A stretch of DNA of 64,000 bases from Aegilops tauschii subsp. strangulata (GCF_002575655.3 NC_053040.3:463808780-463872779), one strand, 5' to 3'. Counted from the stretch's first letter, positions 23,771-35,689 are shown. Translations and numbers: made by a program. Notes: generated by a model not told the origin, from the sequence alone.

Positions 23771-24569
23771 TGTAGGATCGAAAGTATGTCTAGAGGGGGA
23801 TGATTAGACTACTTGACCAAATAAAAATCTAGCCTTTTCCCAATTTTAAGTCTTGGCAGATTTTAGGAACTTAGCACAAGTCAAGCAATCAACCTGCACA
23901 TCCAATTCTAAGAGTATAGCAACGGAATGTAAAACATTGCACATGAAGGTAAATGGAGGAGTTTGGAGGGAGCAAACGCAATGTAGACGCGGAGATTTTT
24001 TTCCGTGGTTCCGATAGGTGGTCCTATCGTACATCCACGTTGATGGAGACTTCAACCCACGAAGGGTAACGGTTGCGCGAGTCCATGGAGGGCTCCACCC
24101 ACGAAGGGTCCACGAAGAAGCAACCTTGTCTATCCCACCATGGCCATCGCCCACGAAGGACTTGCCTCACTAGGGTAGATCTTCACGAAGTAGGCGATCT
24201 CCTTGCCCGTACAAACTCCTTGGTTCAACTCCACAATCTTGACGGAGGCTTCCAAGTGACACCTAACCAATCTAGGAGACACCACTCTCCAAAAGGTAAT
24301 AGATGGTGTGTTGATGATGAACTCCATGCTCTTGTGCTTCAAAGGATGGTCTCCCCGACACTACACTCTCTTTCATAGATTTGGATTTGGTGGAAAGATG
24401 ATTTGAGTGGAAAGCAACTTGGGGAAGGCTAGAGATCAAGATTCTTGTGGTTGGAATGGAATATCTTGGTCTCAACACATGAGTAGGTGGTTCTCTCTCA
24501 GAAAATGTATGCTGGAAGTATAGGCATGTTCTGATGGCTCTCCTCACGAATGAAGAGTGGGTGGAGGGG

Positions 24570-24577
24570 TATATATA
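24570..24577 (-). promoter_or_regulatory. TATA box in RLC-3 LTR
   Basis: TATATATA lies on the minus strand just downstream of the palindrome array at 24610-25090. Equivalents are at 26203-26210, 39902-39909 and 48974-48981. Confidence 0.6.
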
Positions 24578-24609
24578 GCCTCCACACAAAATCTAACCGT
24601 TACACACAA

Positions 24610-25090
24610 TTCACCAAACTCGGTGGGACCGAATCAGAAAACTCGGTTAGACCGATTCAGTTCAAAATGTGAATGTTAGGCTTTTCGGTGGGACCAACAT
24701 GTCAACTCGGTGGGACCGATTTCATTAGGGTTAGGGCATAACGTAATCTCGGTGAGACCGATTACACAAACTCGGTGAGACCGACTTTGGTAATAAGCTA
24801 ACCAGAGAGTTGGTCAGGAAAACTCGGTGGGACCGATTCGCTCATTTCGATGAGACCGAAATGTTACGAAGGGGAAACAGAGAGTTTGCATTGCGAACTC
24901 GATGGGACCGATCGCTCATCTCGGTTAGACCGAAACGTTACGAAGGGAAACAGAGAGTTTGCAATCCCATCTCGATGAGACCGAGATCCCTATCAGTGAG
25001 ACCGAAATGACTAGGGTTTCTGGTAGTGGCTATGTCAAGTGAACTCGGTGGCGCCGGATAGATCAAATCGGTGGGGCCGAGTTTGACTTT
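24610..25090 (-). repeat. U3 array of interrupted palindromes TCGGT-N3-ACCGA (RLC-3 outer LTR)
   Basis: About 14 copies of a 13-bp motif, most often TCGGTGGGACCGA or TCGGTGAGACCGA, lie 20-50 bp apart upstream of the TATA box. Each has 5-bp complementary arms around three bases. Similar arrays lie at 26250-26640, 39950-40345, 40770-41245 and 49020-49485. Confidence 0.85.
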
Positions 25091-25432
25091 TGGTAAGGGA
25101 CATATGTGGATATGATAAAGTGGTTGAGGGTTTTTGGAGCATATCACTAAGCATTTTGAGCAAGTAAGTCATTAAGCAACACCTCATCCCCTTTTAATAG
25201 TATTGGCTTTTCCTATGGACTCAATGTGATCTTGGATCACTAAAATGATAATGTAGAGTCTTGAGCTTGAGCCAATCCTTTGACCTTAGCATCTTGAAGG
25301 GGTCCACATTCCTAATCCATGCCATGCCAATCATTGAACTTTCTGAAATGATCATCTTGAAAGAGCATTAGTACAATGAGCTATATGTTGTTAGTCATTA
25401 CCAAAACCACCCAGGGATAGTTGCAGTTTCAA

Positions 25433-26989
25433 TAGACTCTTAGCAAAGAAAAGTTGCAGTTTTAGTTTCTTCAAGTTAAGGTGGAGTTTTAGCACAAGTT
25501 TAAACATTCACAATACATATCAAGCAAGCATGACAAGAGTGTATGAGCAGCGGAAAGTAAAGCATGCAATTTGCGAGAATGTAAAGGGATGGGATTGGAG
25601 TGTGCAAACGCAATTGGAGACACGGAGATTTTTTCCCGTGGTTCCGATAGGTGGTGCTATCGTACATCCACGTTGATGGAGACTTCAACCCACGAAGGGT
25701 AACGGTTGCGCGAGTCCACGAAGGGCTCCACCCACGAAGGGTCCACAAAGAAGCAACCTTGTCTATCCCACCATGGCCATCGCCCACGAAGGACTTGCCT
25801 CACTAGGGTAGATCTTCACGAAGTAGGCGATCTCCTTGCCCATACAAACTCCTTGGTTCAACTCCACAATCTTGACGGAGGCTTCCAAGTGACACCTAAC
25901 CAATCTAGGAGACACCACTCTCCAAAAGGTAATAGATGGTGTGTTGATGATGAACTCCATGCTCTTGTGCTTCAAATGATGGTCTCCCCAACACTCAACT
26001 CTCTCTCACAGATTTGGATTTGGTGGAAAGATGATTTGAGTGGAAAGCAACTTGGGGAAGGCTAGAGATCAAGATTCTTGTGGTTGGAATGGAATATCTT
26101 GGTCTCAACACATGAGTAGGTGGTTCTCTCTCAGAAAATGTATGCTAGAAGTGTAGTCATGTTCTGATAGCTCTCCTCACGAATGAAGAGTGGGTGGAGG
26201 GGTATATATAGCCTCCACACAAAATCTAACCGTTACACACAATTCACCAAATTCGGTGGGACCGAATCAGAAAACTCGGTCGGACCGATTTCGTTCATAA
26301 TGTGACCGTTAGGCATTTTGGTGGGACCGATATGATCAACTCGGTAGGACCGATGTGCTAGGGTTAGGGTAAAACCTCATCTCGGTTTGACAGATTACAC
26401 AAACTCGGTGGATCCGATTTTGGTAATAAGCTAACCAGAGAGTTGTCAACCAAACTCGGTGAGACCGATTACAAATCTCGGTAGGACCGAAATTATTGCA
26501 ACAGGAACCATAGAGTTTGCAAGCCCATCTCGGTGAGACCGGGATCCCATCGGTGAGACCGAATTGATTAGGGTTTCTGGCAGTGGCTATGTCAAGAGAA
26601 CTCGGTGGCGCCGGATAGATCAAATCGGTGGGGCCGAGTTTGACTTTTGGTTTGGGACATATGTGGATATGAGAAAGTGGTTGATGGTTTTTGGAGCATA
26701 TCACTAAGCATTTTGAGCAAGTAAGTCATTAAGCAACACCTCATCCACTTTTAATAATATTGGATTTTCCTTGGACTCAATGTGATCTTGGATCACTAAA
26801 ATGATAATGTAGAGTCTTGAGCTTGTGCCAATCCTTTGTCCTTAGCATCTTGAAGGGGTTCCACATCCTCTTGTCCACGCCACTCCATTTGTTGAACTCA
26901 TCTGAAATATACTGGATAAAAGCATTAGTCCAACAAGAGATATGTTGACATTAATTACCAAAACCACCCAGGGAGCACTTGTGCTTTCA
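25433..26989 (-). mobile_element. RLC-4 3' LTR, missing its last 37 bases
   Basis: On the minus strand it starts TGAAAGCACAAGTGC after the polypurine tract. Its far end stops at a TAGACTCTTAGC motif (plus strand) that is internal in the 5' LTR, where TGAAAGGATCGAGAAG precedes it. Confidence 0.85.
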
Positions 26990-27003
26990 ATCTCCCCCTT
27001 TTT
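26990..27003 (-). other. RLC-4 polypurine tract
   Basis: The minus strand reads AAAAAGGGGGAGAT directly before the LTR. Confidence 0.8.
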
Positions 27004-27949
27004 GGTAATTGATGACAACATACATCAAAGCTTTAGATAAAGATATAGAGAGTAGCAAGTAAAGCTTTGGAAGGACATGTAACATGCATAAGCTCCCCCT
27101 ACCTGTATGCAATCATGTGATTATAGAATGTAAGAGCATGTGAATGCATAATCATGAGAGACCTAACAATGAGTTACATGTATCTTGGCTATATGCATCA
27201 GAGCAAATGATGTGATTATAGGAAATGTACCTTCATGTTCATGAGTCCTTCTTGCAAACAATATGTACATCAGCAAGAGCACATCATGCACATGAGTGTG
27301 ATGCATATACTTACCTTGTGGTCTTCATCTGGCTTTGGAAGAGATGAACCTGAGCAAACAAGGTTAGATAACACAGATACATCTACTAGACAGAGCAAAC
27401 AAAAGAGCCACAAGAGTACCAAGACTGGGATGACATGTAGAGAGCAAGTACTAGGTACTCCCATTTGTTATATACATGTCCCCAAGGGTCAAAGATATGC
27501 AATGAATTCAAGATTTCCTTCCCTTAGATGTCTTTCTCCCCCCTGAATCTTATATTAGATAATGGGAGAATATAGGGAACAGAAAATCGGAGTAGAACAG
27601 AGCATAAAACATAATACAGACTAACATGTCTTTCCCCCTTTAAAGACATGTGACTTCTCTCCTCTTGAACACCAAGCGTCTGGGGTCTCTCCGTTAGATG
27701 TGATTAAGCATTCTCCCTTTGAAGTACTCTCCCCCTTGAGAAGTGATTAAGCTTTGATGTGATCTCTCTCTCCCCCTTTGACATCAATTTTCAAGAAGGG
27801 ATCTTCTGGATTATGAGTCAGAATAGGTTTGGTCCTTGAGTCACAGAGCAAAGCAGCATATAGAATGTGATGCTGGTAGAGGACAAGAATCATTGAGTGG
27901 AGCTGGAACAAAAATGCAGGATGCAAGTGGCAAATTGTCTTCTTTGCAG

Positions 27950-28040
27950 TGAAATCGGTAACGTCGAGTTATATACTTCGGTGGCACCGAATTGGTTCGG
28001 TTTGACCGAAAACAACAGCCCAGTGTGACCGAGTTCTACA
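27950..28040 (-). repeat. Remnant palindrome array in RLC-4 interior
   Basis: TCGGTGGCACCGA, TCGGTTTGACCGA and a GTGTGACCGAG half-motif lie close together, as in the region 5' of ORF3 in RLC-3. Confidence 0.65.
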
Positions 28041-28290
28041 CAGAGAGAACACTTGTCACCTCAGCTCACTAGGCAAATAAGATCTCACAAAGATTTGCAA
28101 GGAATTAACTAAAGGATTTGCAATGAATTGGGTGCAGAGAATGCAGAACAAAAAATAAAAGAAAAGAAATCTAGATGAAGTTTTTATTATTTAAGATGGG
28201 AAACAAATATGCAAGAAACAAATGCAAGAACAAGGAGAAACACTAGAGAACTTCACCTAGAATTGGTTGGCGACAAAGTCACCTATGTTA

Positions 28291-28342
28291 GAGTATATTG
28301 ACTTAGGAGTCAAGTGAAGACACTTGATCATAGGTCATACTC
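28291..28342 (-). ncRNA. Conserved 52-nt hairpin in RLC-4 (cis element candidate)
   Basis: Arms GAGTAT / ATACTC enclose an inner stem TCAAGTG / CACTTGA with the loop AAGA. The matching position in RLC-3 (45403-45454) keeps the fold with A-T in place of G-C in the inner stem. It lies between RNase H and the ORF3 zone. I infer a cis-acting RNA structure; no function is known to me. Confidence 0.45.
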
Positions 28343-28700
28343 ATCGTTTAAGCTCAAAGTGGGGTTACCATTTGTCATTTAAGCATCTTGATGTATTCTC
28401 ATCTTATTGAGCTGCTTTGACCCATGACTTGGGGTAAAGCTTCTCTAAGATGGAATAACATACCTTGGTTGGTGGTGTTGATCTTGATCATGTAGTTGAA
28501 CTTGTGTGGGATGCTCAAGGTTGATGTAGCTCATCAAGAATTGGGAGCACCACTTGTAGTTGGAGTTGATCTACCTACATGGGTTAGTTTTGCAAGGAAG
28601 AGCACTTGTATATCCAAAATGACAATCATGAATTTGATACCAAATGAAATGTCAAGGATTAGTCAAAGGCTCATGCCTTGCATGTATCCGAATGGAGTTT

Positions 28701-30281
28701 CTACTCCAAGTTTGAAGCATTAGTGATGTTCAATTCACCTCTCAAATGGCAAAATACTTTCTCATCAAGCAGTTTGGTGAAGATATCCTCCAATTGCTTA
28801 TCGGTATGAACATGTTTAAGATCAATGTCCCCTTTAGCAACATGATCTCGAATGAAATGATGATGAACTTCAATATGCTTAGTTCGAGAATGTTGCACGG
28901 TATTGTGAGCAATCTTAATAGCACTTTCATTGTCACAAAGCAATGGAACATGTTTCACATAGATCCCATAATCTTTAAGAGTTTGGGTCATCCAAAGTAA
29001 CTGAGCACAACATGAACCGGCGACAATGTATTCCGCTTCGGCGGTGGATAAGGATACCGAGTTTTGTTTCTTGTAGGACCAAGACACTAGAGATCTACCA
29101 AGAAATTGACAAGTACCCGAAGTGGACTTTCTATCAACCTTGTCACCGGCATAGTCCGAATCGGAGTAGCCGACAAGATCAAAAGAGGACCTCTTAGGAT
29201 ACCAAATGCCAAAGTTTGGTGTATGGATTAAGTATCTCACTATCCTTTTCACAGCCTTAAGATGACATTCTTTGGGGGACGCTTGATATCGTGCACACAT
29301 GCACACACTTAGAATAATATCGGGACGGGAGGCACATAGATATAACAATGAACCAATCATAGAGTGATAAACCTTTTGATCAACCGGTTCACCATCCTTA
29401 GTCAAATCAAGATGTCCACTAGTAGGCATGGGTGTATTCATACCTTTGCATTCTTGCATGTTGAACTTCTTGAATAAGTCCTTGGTGTACTTTGTTTGAG
29501 AGACAAAGGTACCCTCCTTAGTTTGCTTGATTTGCAAACCAAGAAAGAATTTGAGTTCACTCATCATAGACATCTCAAACTTCTCCGACATTAGCTTTCC
29601 AAACTTTTCACTAAAATGAGGGTTAGTCGAACCAAATATTATATCATCAACATAAATTTGGCACACAAATAATTCACCATTAACCCTTTTTGTAAAAAGA
29701 GTGGAATATATTTTTCCAATTTCAAAGCCCTTTTCAAGAAGGAACTTGGTCAAGCATTTATACCACGCTCTAGGAGCTTGTTTAAAACCATAAAGAGCTT
29801 TGTGAAGTTTGTAAACATGGTCGGGTTTCTTAGGATTGACAAAGCCGGGAGGTTGTTTAACGTAAACTTCCTCCTTAATTTCATCATTTAGAAAAGCACT
29901 TTTAATGTCCATCTGGTACAAGGTAATATCGTGGTGATTAGCATAGGCAAGTAAGATGCGGATGGACTCAAGTCTAGCAACTGGGGCATATATCTCACCA
30001 TAGTCCATACCTTCGACTTGAGTGTAGCCTTGGGCGACGAGTCATGCTTTGTTGCGAATGACTTGTCCATCTTCATCTTGCTTGTTGCGAAACACCCATT
30101 TGGTACCGATGATGTTGTGGTTGTTGTCGGGCTTCTCAATCAATGTCCACACTTGGTTTCTCTCAAAGTTGTGTAGCTCTTCATGCATGGCATTTATCCA
30201 ATCCAGATCTTCTAATGCTTCTTCAACCTTCATGGATTCAATGCTAGAGATGAATGAATAATGTTCACAAAAATTAGCCAA
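28701..30281 (-). pseudogene. RLC-4 reverse transcriptase and RNase H, one nonsense codon
   Basis: On the minus strand the RT N-terminal part (30281 down to 30045) has ALEDLDWINAMHEEL and GTKWVFRNKQDEDG. A TGA at 30042-30044 interrupts it where an Arg codon is expected, and the same frame then runs 435 codons to 28701. The RT active site CQIYVDDIIFG is intact. RNase H shows SDSDYAG, STAEAEY and CDNESAIKIA, giving the expected acidic residues, and ends with the TKHIEVHHHFIRD region typical of copia. Apart from one TGA this is the best preserved pol segment in the window. It would copy the RNA to DNA in virus-like particles. Confidence 0.9.
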
Positions 30282-30355
30282 ACGAGTTTTAGAGCGAGTG
30301 ATTCTCCCGGTTTGGATGTCATTGTAGATTTGCTCGACGGGATGGTCTCGTGAAA

Positions 30356-31901
30356 CTATTGCTCGAACTCGTGAGAGATTTTGCTTGGGTCGGGGTGGAA
30401 CATCTTCTTCATCATCTTGTCCTTCTTCTTGGCCTTCTTTGTTATTGGCGTTGTCGTTATCTTGTCGTGGTGGAGAGGGATGTTGATGAGGTTCATCTTG
30501 GTGTACTTCCTCGTTTCATTCATATTGACGTGTCCCACTCGTGGATGCTTCCATGTCAATTCTTGGTTCACCTTGTCGTGAGGTAGAAGCTTCGGAGACA
30601 AAGGTTCACCTTGCATGACAAGCTGTCTCAACCGCTTTCGCCCAAAAGTGTTTTGGTGTCTTGTACTCATTAAGCATCGTTCTCGCCATCTCAATCAGAG
30701 TCCGGTTCTTCCTCTCAACAACTCCATTTTGTTGAGGCGTGTACGTAGCCGAGAACTCGTGTGAAATCCCTTCTTCGTGAAGAAAGGTATCCACATTTGC
30801 GTTCTTGAACTCCGTTCCGTTGTCGCTATGAACCTTCTTGATCTTCACTTCAAATTGCTTTTGGGCCTTCCTAGCGAAGTTTTTGAAGATCTTTTGGACC
30901 TGCGATTTGTCATCAAGAAAGAACACCCACGTAAATCTTGAAAAATCATCGACTATGACTAGACCAAATGAGTTTCCACCAAGACTCTTGTAGGCATTGG
31001 GACCAAAGAGATCCATATGAAGTAGCTTGAGCGGTCTTCTCGTGGTCATGATGTTCTTCATGGGGTGGCTTCCTCCAACCTGTTTTCCTGCTTGACAAGC
31101 ACTACAAAGTCTATGCTTGTCAAATATAACATCTTTTACTCCAAGGATATGATCACCTTTAATAAGCTTATCAAGATTTCGCATGCCCACATGACCTAAC
31201 CTTCTATGCCACAACCAGCCTTTAGAAGATTTAGCAATTAAACAAGTTCTAGGTTGAGCCTTTTTAGTGAAATCAACAATGTATAGATCACCTTTACGTA
31301 TACTGGTAAAAACCATTTTATGATTGTCTCTTCGAAACACTTGGCAATCTACTTCAGTAAATAGGACATTGAAACCGAAATCAGCAAGTCTAGATACGGA
31401 AAGTAAATTATAGCCAAGAGATTCAACAAGCATGACATTTTGTATGGAGCTATCATGTGAGATGGCCACCTTAACAAGGCCAACGACCTTACCCTTTGAG
31501 TTATCACCAAAGGTGACATACTTTTGAGGGCCGTCGTTTTCAGCAAGCTCACGAAACATATCCTTGTCTCCGGTCATGTGATCAGTACATCCACTATCAA
31601 GAACCCATTCCTTTCCTCTAGCCATGTAGCCGCGAAGATTTGCCATAAGACCAAAGTGTCTCATAGACTCATCGAGATCAAAGTCACTGTCATCATCCTC
31701 ATCATAGTATCCATGTTCAACATCGTCTTGTGATGGATCAATTCCTAGAGAGAGTGATTCATTAGATAAATGATCATCACAATACTCATCTTTTATGAAA
31801 TCTAATAGCTTCGGAGATGATATTGCTAATGATTCCAACGTCTCCTTTAGCATGCATGAGGTCACGGAGCTCAAATAGGCAATCATCAAACTTAGGATCA
31901 C
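30356..31901 (-). pseudogene. RLC-4 protease and integrase, integrase C-terminus deleted
   Basis: One open frame (31901 to 30606) carries the protease motif WVLDSGCTDHMTGD, the GAG-pre-integrase zinc site (HRRLGHVG and CSACQAGK) and the integrase D-D-E residues in HMDLFGP, HSDNGTEF and NGVVERKNRT. Just after FWAKAVETACHA the sequence jumps to a linker segment. The C-terminal integrase region that usually follows (roughly 150 residues or more) is missing and the frame closes at 30606. The linker to RT continues in a different frame to about 30356. Protease and integrase catalysis look possible, but DNA joining should fail without the C-terminal domain. Confidence 0.85.
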
Positions 31902-32265
31902 TAGTACTCATTTTATTCAAGGAAATTGACTTATGAAGAATCTCATCTAGATTTTGCAAGGAATAGTTTGGAGGTCGTTCCTCAAGAAATCTCCATATGG
32001 TGTTAGCACAATCAAGAGCAGGCAAGCTAGCAATCAAGTTTCTAGGCAATCCTCTAGTGATAAGATCTATAGTTCTAAGATTGCATGTTAATAGACTCAT
32101 CAAGGGTAGGATGCAAGGGGTCAACAAGGCGAGCACAAGGGGTAGTAATGTACTTGTTCAAGTGACATTAAAAATCTCAAACATCTCATTTTTCCACTCA
32201 TGAAAGAACTCTCCATCAAGTATAGGCACTGTATGTCTAAGACTCCCCAATGTAGACTCATCCAT
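31786..32265 (-). pseudogene. RLC-4 gag, truncated and frameshifted
   Basis: The frame starts at the ATG complementary to 32263-32265 and gives MDESTLGSLRH, then LDGEFFHEWKNEMFEIF, until a TGA at about 32161. Gag-like sequence resumes in a shifted frame (ASLPALDCANTIWRFLEE, then FDDCLFELRDLMHAKGD) up to about 31786. It then passes almost directly into the protease. The coiled-coil and zinc-knuckle part, present in RLC-3, is missing here, so an internal deletion is likely. The leader to the primer-binding site is only about 40 bases. Confidence 0.75.
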
Positions 32266-32305
32266 CTTCCTCCAATGGTGTTTAAAACAAAGCAATGGAG
32301 ACCAA

Positions 32306-32318
32306 AGATCTGATACCA
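32306..32318 (-). other. RLC-4 primer-binding site
   Basis: The minus strand reads TGGTATCAGATCT, close to the initiator-Met complement, two bases from the 5' LTR at 32321. Confidence 0.8.
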
Positions 32319-32320
32319 AT

Positions 32321-33129
32321 TGAAAGGATCGAGAAGAGGTGTCTAGAGATGGGTGAGTAGACTCTTAGCGAATGAAAGTTGCAATTTTTAGTTTCTTCAA
32401 GTTAAGGTGGAGTTTTAGCACAAGTTTAAACATTCACAATACATATCAAGCAAGCATGACAATAGTGTATGAGCAGCGGAAAGTAAAGCATGCAATTTGC
32501 GAGAATGTAAAGGGATGGGATTGGAGTGTGCAAACACAATTGGAGACACGGAGATTTTTTCCCGTGGTTCCGATAGGTGGTGCTATCGTACATCCACGTT
32601 GTTGGAGACTTCAACCCACGAAGGGTAACGGTTGCGCGAGTCCACGGAGGGTTCCACCCATGAAGGGTCCACGAAGAAGCAACCTTGTCTATCCCACCAT
32701 GGCCATCGCCCACGAGGACTTGCCTCACTAGGGTAGGTCTTCACGAAGTAGGCAATCTCCTTGCCCGTACAAACTCCTTGGTTCAACTCCACAGTCTTGA
32801 CGGAGGCTCCCAAGTGACACCTAACCAATCTAGGAGACACCACTCTCCAAAAGGTAATAGATGGCGTGTTGATGACGAACTCCATGCTCTTGTGCTTCAA
32901 ATGATGGTCTCCCCAACACTCAACTCTCTCACACAGATTTGGATTTGGTGGAAAGATGATTTGAGTGGAAAGCAACTTGGGGAAGGCTAGAGATCAAGAT
33001 TCTTGTGGTAGGAATGGAATATCTTGGTCTCAACACATGATTAGGTGGTTCTCTCTGAGAAAATGTATGCTGGAAGTGAAGGTACGTTCTGATGGATCTC
33101 CTCACGAATGAAGAGTGGGTGGAGGGGTA
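32321..33129 (-). mobile_element. RLC-4 5' LTR, R/U5 side
   Basis: The plus strand starts TGAAAGGATCGAGAAG and continues to GAGGGGTA, where RLG-2 is inserted. The other half is 39904-40689. Confidence 0.9.
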
Positions 33130-34786
33130 TGATACGTCTCCAACGTATCTATAATTTATGAAGTATTCATGCTATTATATTATCCATCTTGGATGTTTTA
33201 TGCACTTTTATATTACTTTTGGGACTAACCTATTGACCCAGAGCCCAGTGCCAGTTTCTGTTTTTCCCTTGTTTCAGTGTTTCGCAGAAAAGGAATATCA
33301 AACGGAGTCCAAACGGAATGAAACCTTCGGGAAAGTTATTTTTGGAACGGAAGCAATCCGGGAGACTTGGAGTGCACGTCAGGCGATCAACGAGGAAGGC
33401 ACGAGGCAGGGGGACGCGCCCACCCCCTGGGCGCGCCCTCCACCCTCGTGGGCCCCTTGTGGCTCCCCTGACGTATTTCTTCCTCCCATATATACCAATA
33501 TACCCTAAAACCATCGAGGAACAGAAGAGATCGGGAGTTCCGCCACCGCAAGCCTCCGTAGCCACCAAAACCCAATCGGGACCCTGTTCCGGCACCCTGC
33601 CGGAGGGGGGGACCCTCACCGGTGGCCATCTTCATCATCCCGGCGCTCTCCATGACGAGGAGGGAGTAGTTCACCCTCGGGGCTGAGGGTATGTACCAGT
33701 AGCTATGTGTTTGATCTCTCTCTCTCTCTCTCTCGTGTTCTTGATTTGGCACGATCTTGATGTATCGCGAGCTTTGCTATTATAGTTGGATCTTATGATG
33801 TTTCTCCCCCTCTACTCTTTGTAATGGATTGAGTTTTCCCTTTGAAGTTATCTTATCGGATTGAGTCTTTAATGATTTGAGAACACTTGATGTATGTCTT
33901 GCGTAGGATAACCGTGGTGACAATGGGTTATTCTATTGATTCACTTGATGTATGTTTTGGTGATCAACTTGCGGGTTCCGCCCATGAACCTATGCATAGG
34001 GGTTGGCACACATTTTCGTCTTGACTCTCCGGTAGAAACTTTGGGGCACTCTTTGAGGTTCTATGTGTTGGTTGAATAGATGAATCTGAGATTGTGTGAT
34101 GCATATCGTATAATCATACCCACGGATACTTGAGGTGACATTGGAGTATCTAGGTGACATTAGGGTTTTGGTTGATGTGTGTCTTAAGGTGTTATTTTAC
34201 TACGAACTCTAGGGCTGTTTGTGACACTTATAGGAATAGCCCAATGGATTGATCGGAAAGAATAACTTTGAGGTGGTTTCGTACCCTACAACAATCTCTT
34301 CGTTTGTTCACCGCTATTAGTGACTTTGGAGTGACTCTTTGTTGCATGTTGAGGGATAGTTATATGATCCAATTATGTTATTATTGTTGAGAGAACTTGC
34401 ACTAGTGAAAGTATGAACCCTAGGCCTTGTTTCCTAGCATTGCAATACCGTTTGTGCTCACTTTTATCATTAGTTACCTTGCTGTTTTTATATTTTCAAA
34501 TTACAAAAACCTATATCTACCATCCATATTGCACTTGTATCAGCATCTCTTCGCCGAACTAGTGCACCTATACAATTTACCATTGTATTGGGTGTGTTGG
34601 GGACACAAGAGAGTCTTTGCTATTTGGTTGCAGGGTTGCTTGAGAGAGACCATCTTCATCCTACGCCTCCCACGGATTGATAAACCTTAGGTCATCCACT
34701 TGAGGGAAATTTGCTACTGTCCTACAAACCTCTGCACTTGGAGGCCCAACAACGTCTACAAGAAGAAGGTTGTGTAGTAGACATCT
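33130..34786 (+). mobile_element. RLG-2 5' LTR (1657 bp)
   Basis: It starts TGATACGTCTCCAACG and ends GTAGACATCT; the 3' LTR ends GTAGACATCA, so the terminal base has mutated. A (TC)n microsatellite lies at 33716-33732. Confidence 0.9.
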
Positions 34787-34792
34787 CTTTTC

Positions 34793-34810
34793 TGGCGCCG
34801 TTGCCGGGGA
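34793..34810 (+). other. RLG-2 primer-binding site (tRNA-Asp)
   Basis: TGGCGCCGTTGCCGGGGA follows the LTR and complements the 3' end of plant tRNA-Asp, a primer typical of some Athila/Tat-type gypsy elements. Confidence 0.8.
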
Positions 34811-34907
34811 GGTGAGTGCTTGAAGGTATATCTTTAGATCTTGTAATCGAATCTTTTAGTTTCTTGTTTTATCACTAGTTTAGTTTATAAAAGAAAACTA
34901 TTAAAAA

Positions 34908-35672
34908 ATGGAATTGAGTTTGCCTCATACGCTTCATCTTTTTAATATCTTTCGTGAGTATGATGGAAAGGAAAATTGTGCCAAGGTGCTAGAAGAAGAA
35001 TGCATTAAAATGTTTGGCACTAAATCTTTGAATGATGAGCATGATTGCGATGTTGTTAGTATGAATTCTTTGAATACCCATGATGCTAATGATATGCAAA
35101 GCCACAAGCTTGGGGACGCTATGTTTGATGAAGATGATATTTTTTGTCCCCCAAGCTTTGATGAGCAAATTTACTATGATGAAAGCATGCCTCCTATCTA
35201 TGATGATTATTGTGATGACACGTATGCTTTAAAGAATAATGATAACCATGAAACGTGTCATCTTGATCTTAATTTTCAATCACATGATAGTTATTTTGTT
35301 GAGTTTGCTCCCACTATTATTCATGAGAAGAATTTTGCTTATGTGGAGAGTAGTAATTTTTTTATGCTTGTAGATCATGAAAAGAATGCTTTAGGTGCTG
35401 GTTATATTGTTGAATTCATTCATCATGCTACTGAAAGTTATTATGAGGGAGGAATGTATGCTTGTAGGAATTGTAATAATATCAAATTTCCTCTCTATGT
35501 GCTTAAAATCTTGAAGTTATGCTTGTTTTACCTTCCTATGCAAGTTGATTATTGTTCCCATAAGTTGTTTGCTCACAAAATCCCTATGCATAGGAAGTGG
35601 GTTAGACTTAAATGTGCTAGTCATATTCTTCATGATGCTCTCTTTATGTTTCAATTCTTATCTTTTATGTGA
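34908..35672 (+). CDS. RLG-2 orphan ORF, 254 aa, function unknown
   Basis: The first ATG after the primer-binding site opens a 254-codon frame, which closes with TGA at 35670-35672. The N-terminal two-thirds is acidic, with repeated tyrosine/aspartate clusters such as DESMPPIYDDY and HETCHLDLNF. The C-terminal third is more basic and holds cysteine-histidine positions (YACRNCNN, DYCSHKLFAHKIPMHRKW). I see no capsid, zinc knuckle, protease, RT or integrase. It occupies the gag position and is intact in a young element, which suggests either recent function or youth. I recall similar ORFs in other wheat repeats but know no assigned role. Confidence 0.65.
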   Translation: MELSLPHTLHLFNIFREYDGKENCAKVLEEECIKMFGTKSLNDEHDCDVVSMNSLNTHDANDMQSHKLGDAMFDEDDIFCPPSFDEQIYYDESMPPIYDDYCDDTYALKNNDNHETCHLDLNFQSHDSYFVEFAPTIIHEKNFAYVESSNFFMLVDHEKNALGAGYIVEFIHHATESYYEGGMYACRNCNNIKFPLYVLKILKLCLFYLPMQVDYCSHKLFAHKIPMHRKWVRLKCASHILHDALFMFQFLSFM

Positions 35673-35689
35673 GCATCATTGAAATCATC

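Larger units (their letters stand above)
23771..25431 (-). mobile_element. RLC-3 outer (3') LTR copy, 1661 bp
   Basis: It is homologous end to end with 48182-49831. On the minus strand it starts TGAAACTGCAAC and ends CGATCCTACA. Unlike a normal 3' LTR it is not bordered by a polypurine tract but runs directly into the truncated LTR of RLC-4. Frames open in both directions here recur in every copy of this LTR. Confidence 0.85.
27004..28700 (-). mobile_element. RLC-4 post-pol region, ORF3 lost
   Basis: About 1.7 kb between the RNase H stop and the 3' LTR has no credible open frame. In RLC-3 the corresponding zone carries a third ORF. A remnant palindrome array (27950-28040) and a hairpin (28291-28342) shared with RLC-3 remain, so ORF3 was probably deleted here. 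Confidence 0.6.

Noticed and set aside
24073..24378. Recurrent 100-codon plus-strand frame (also at 25706, 32685 and 48485)
   Set aside because: It recurs only because the SIRE-type LTR recurs, is antisense to the element, and has no domain.
24610..25090. Regularly spaced short palindromes that look a little like a CRISPR array
   Set aside because: Repeats are only 13 bp, spacers vary in length and are themselves shared between LTRs, and the context is a plant retrotransposon U3.
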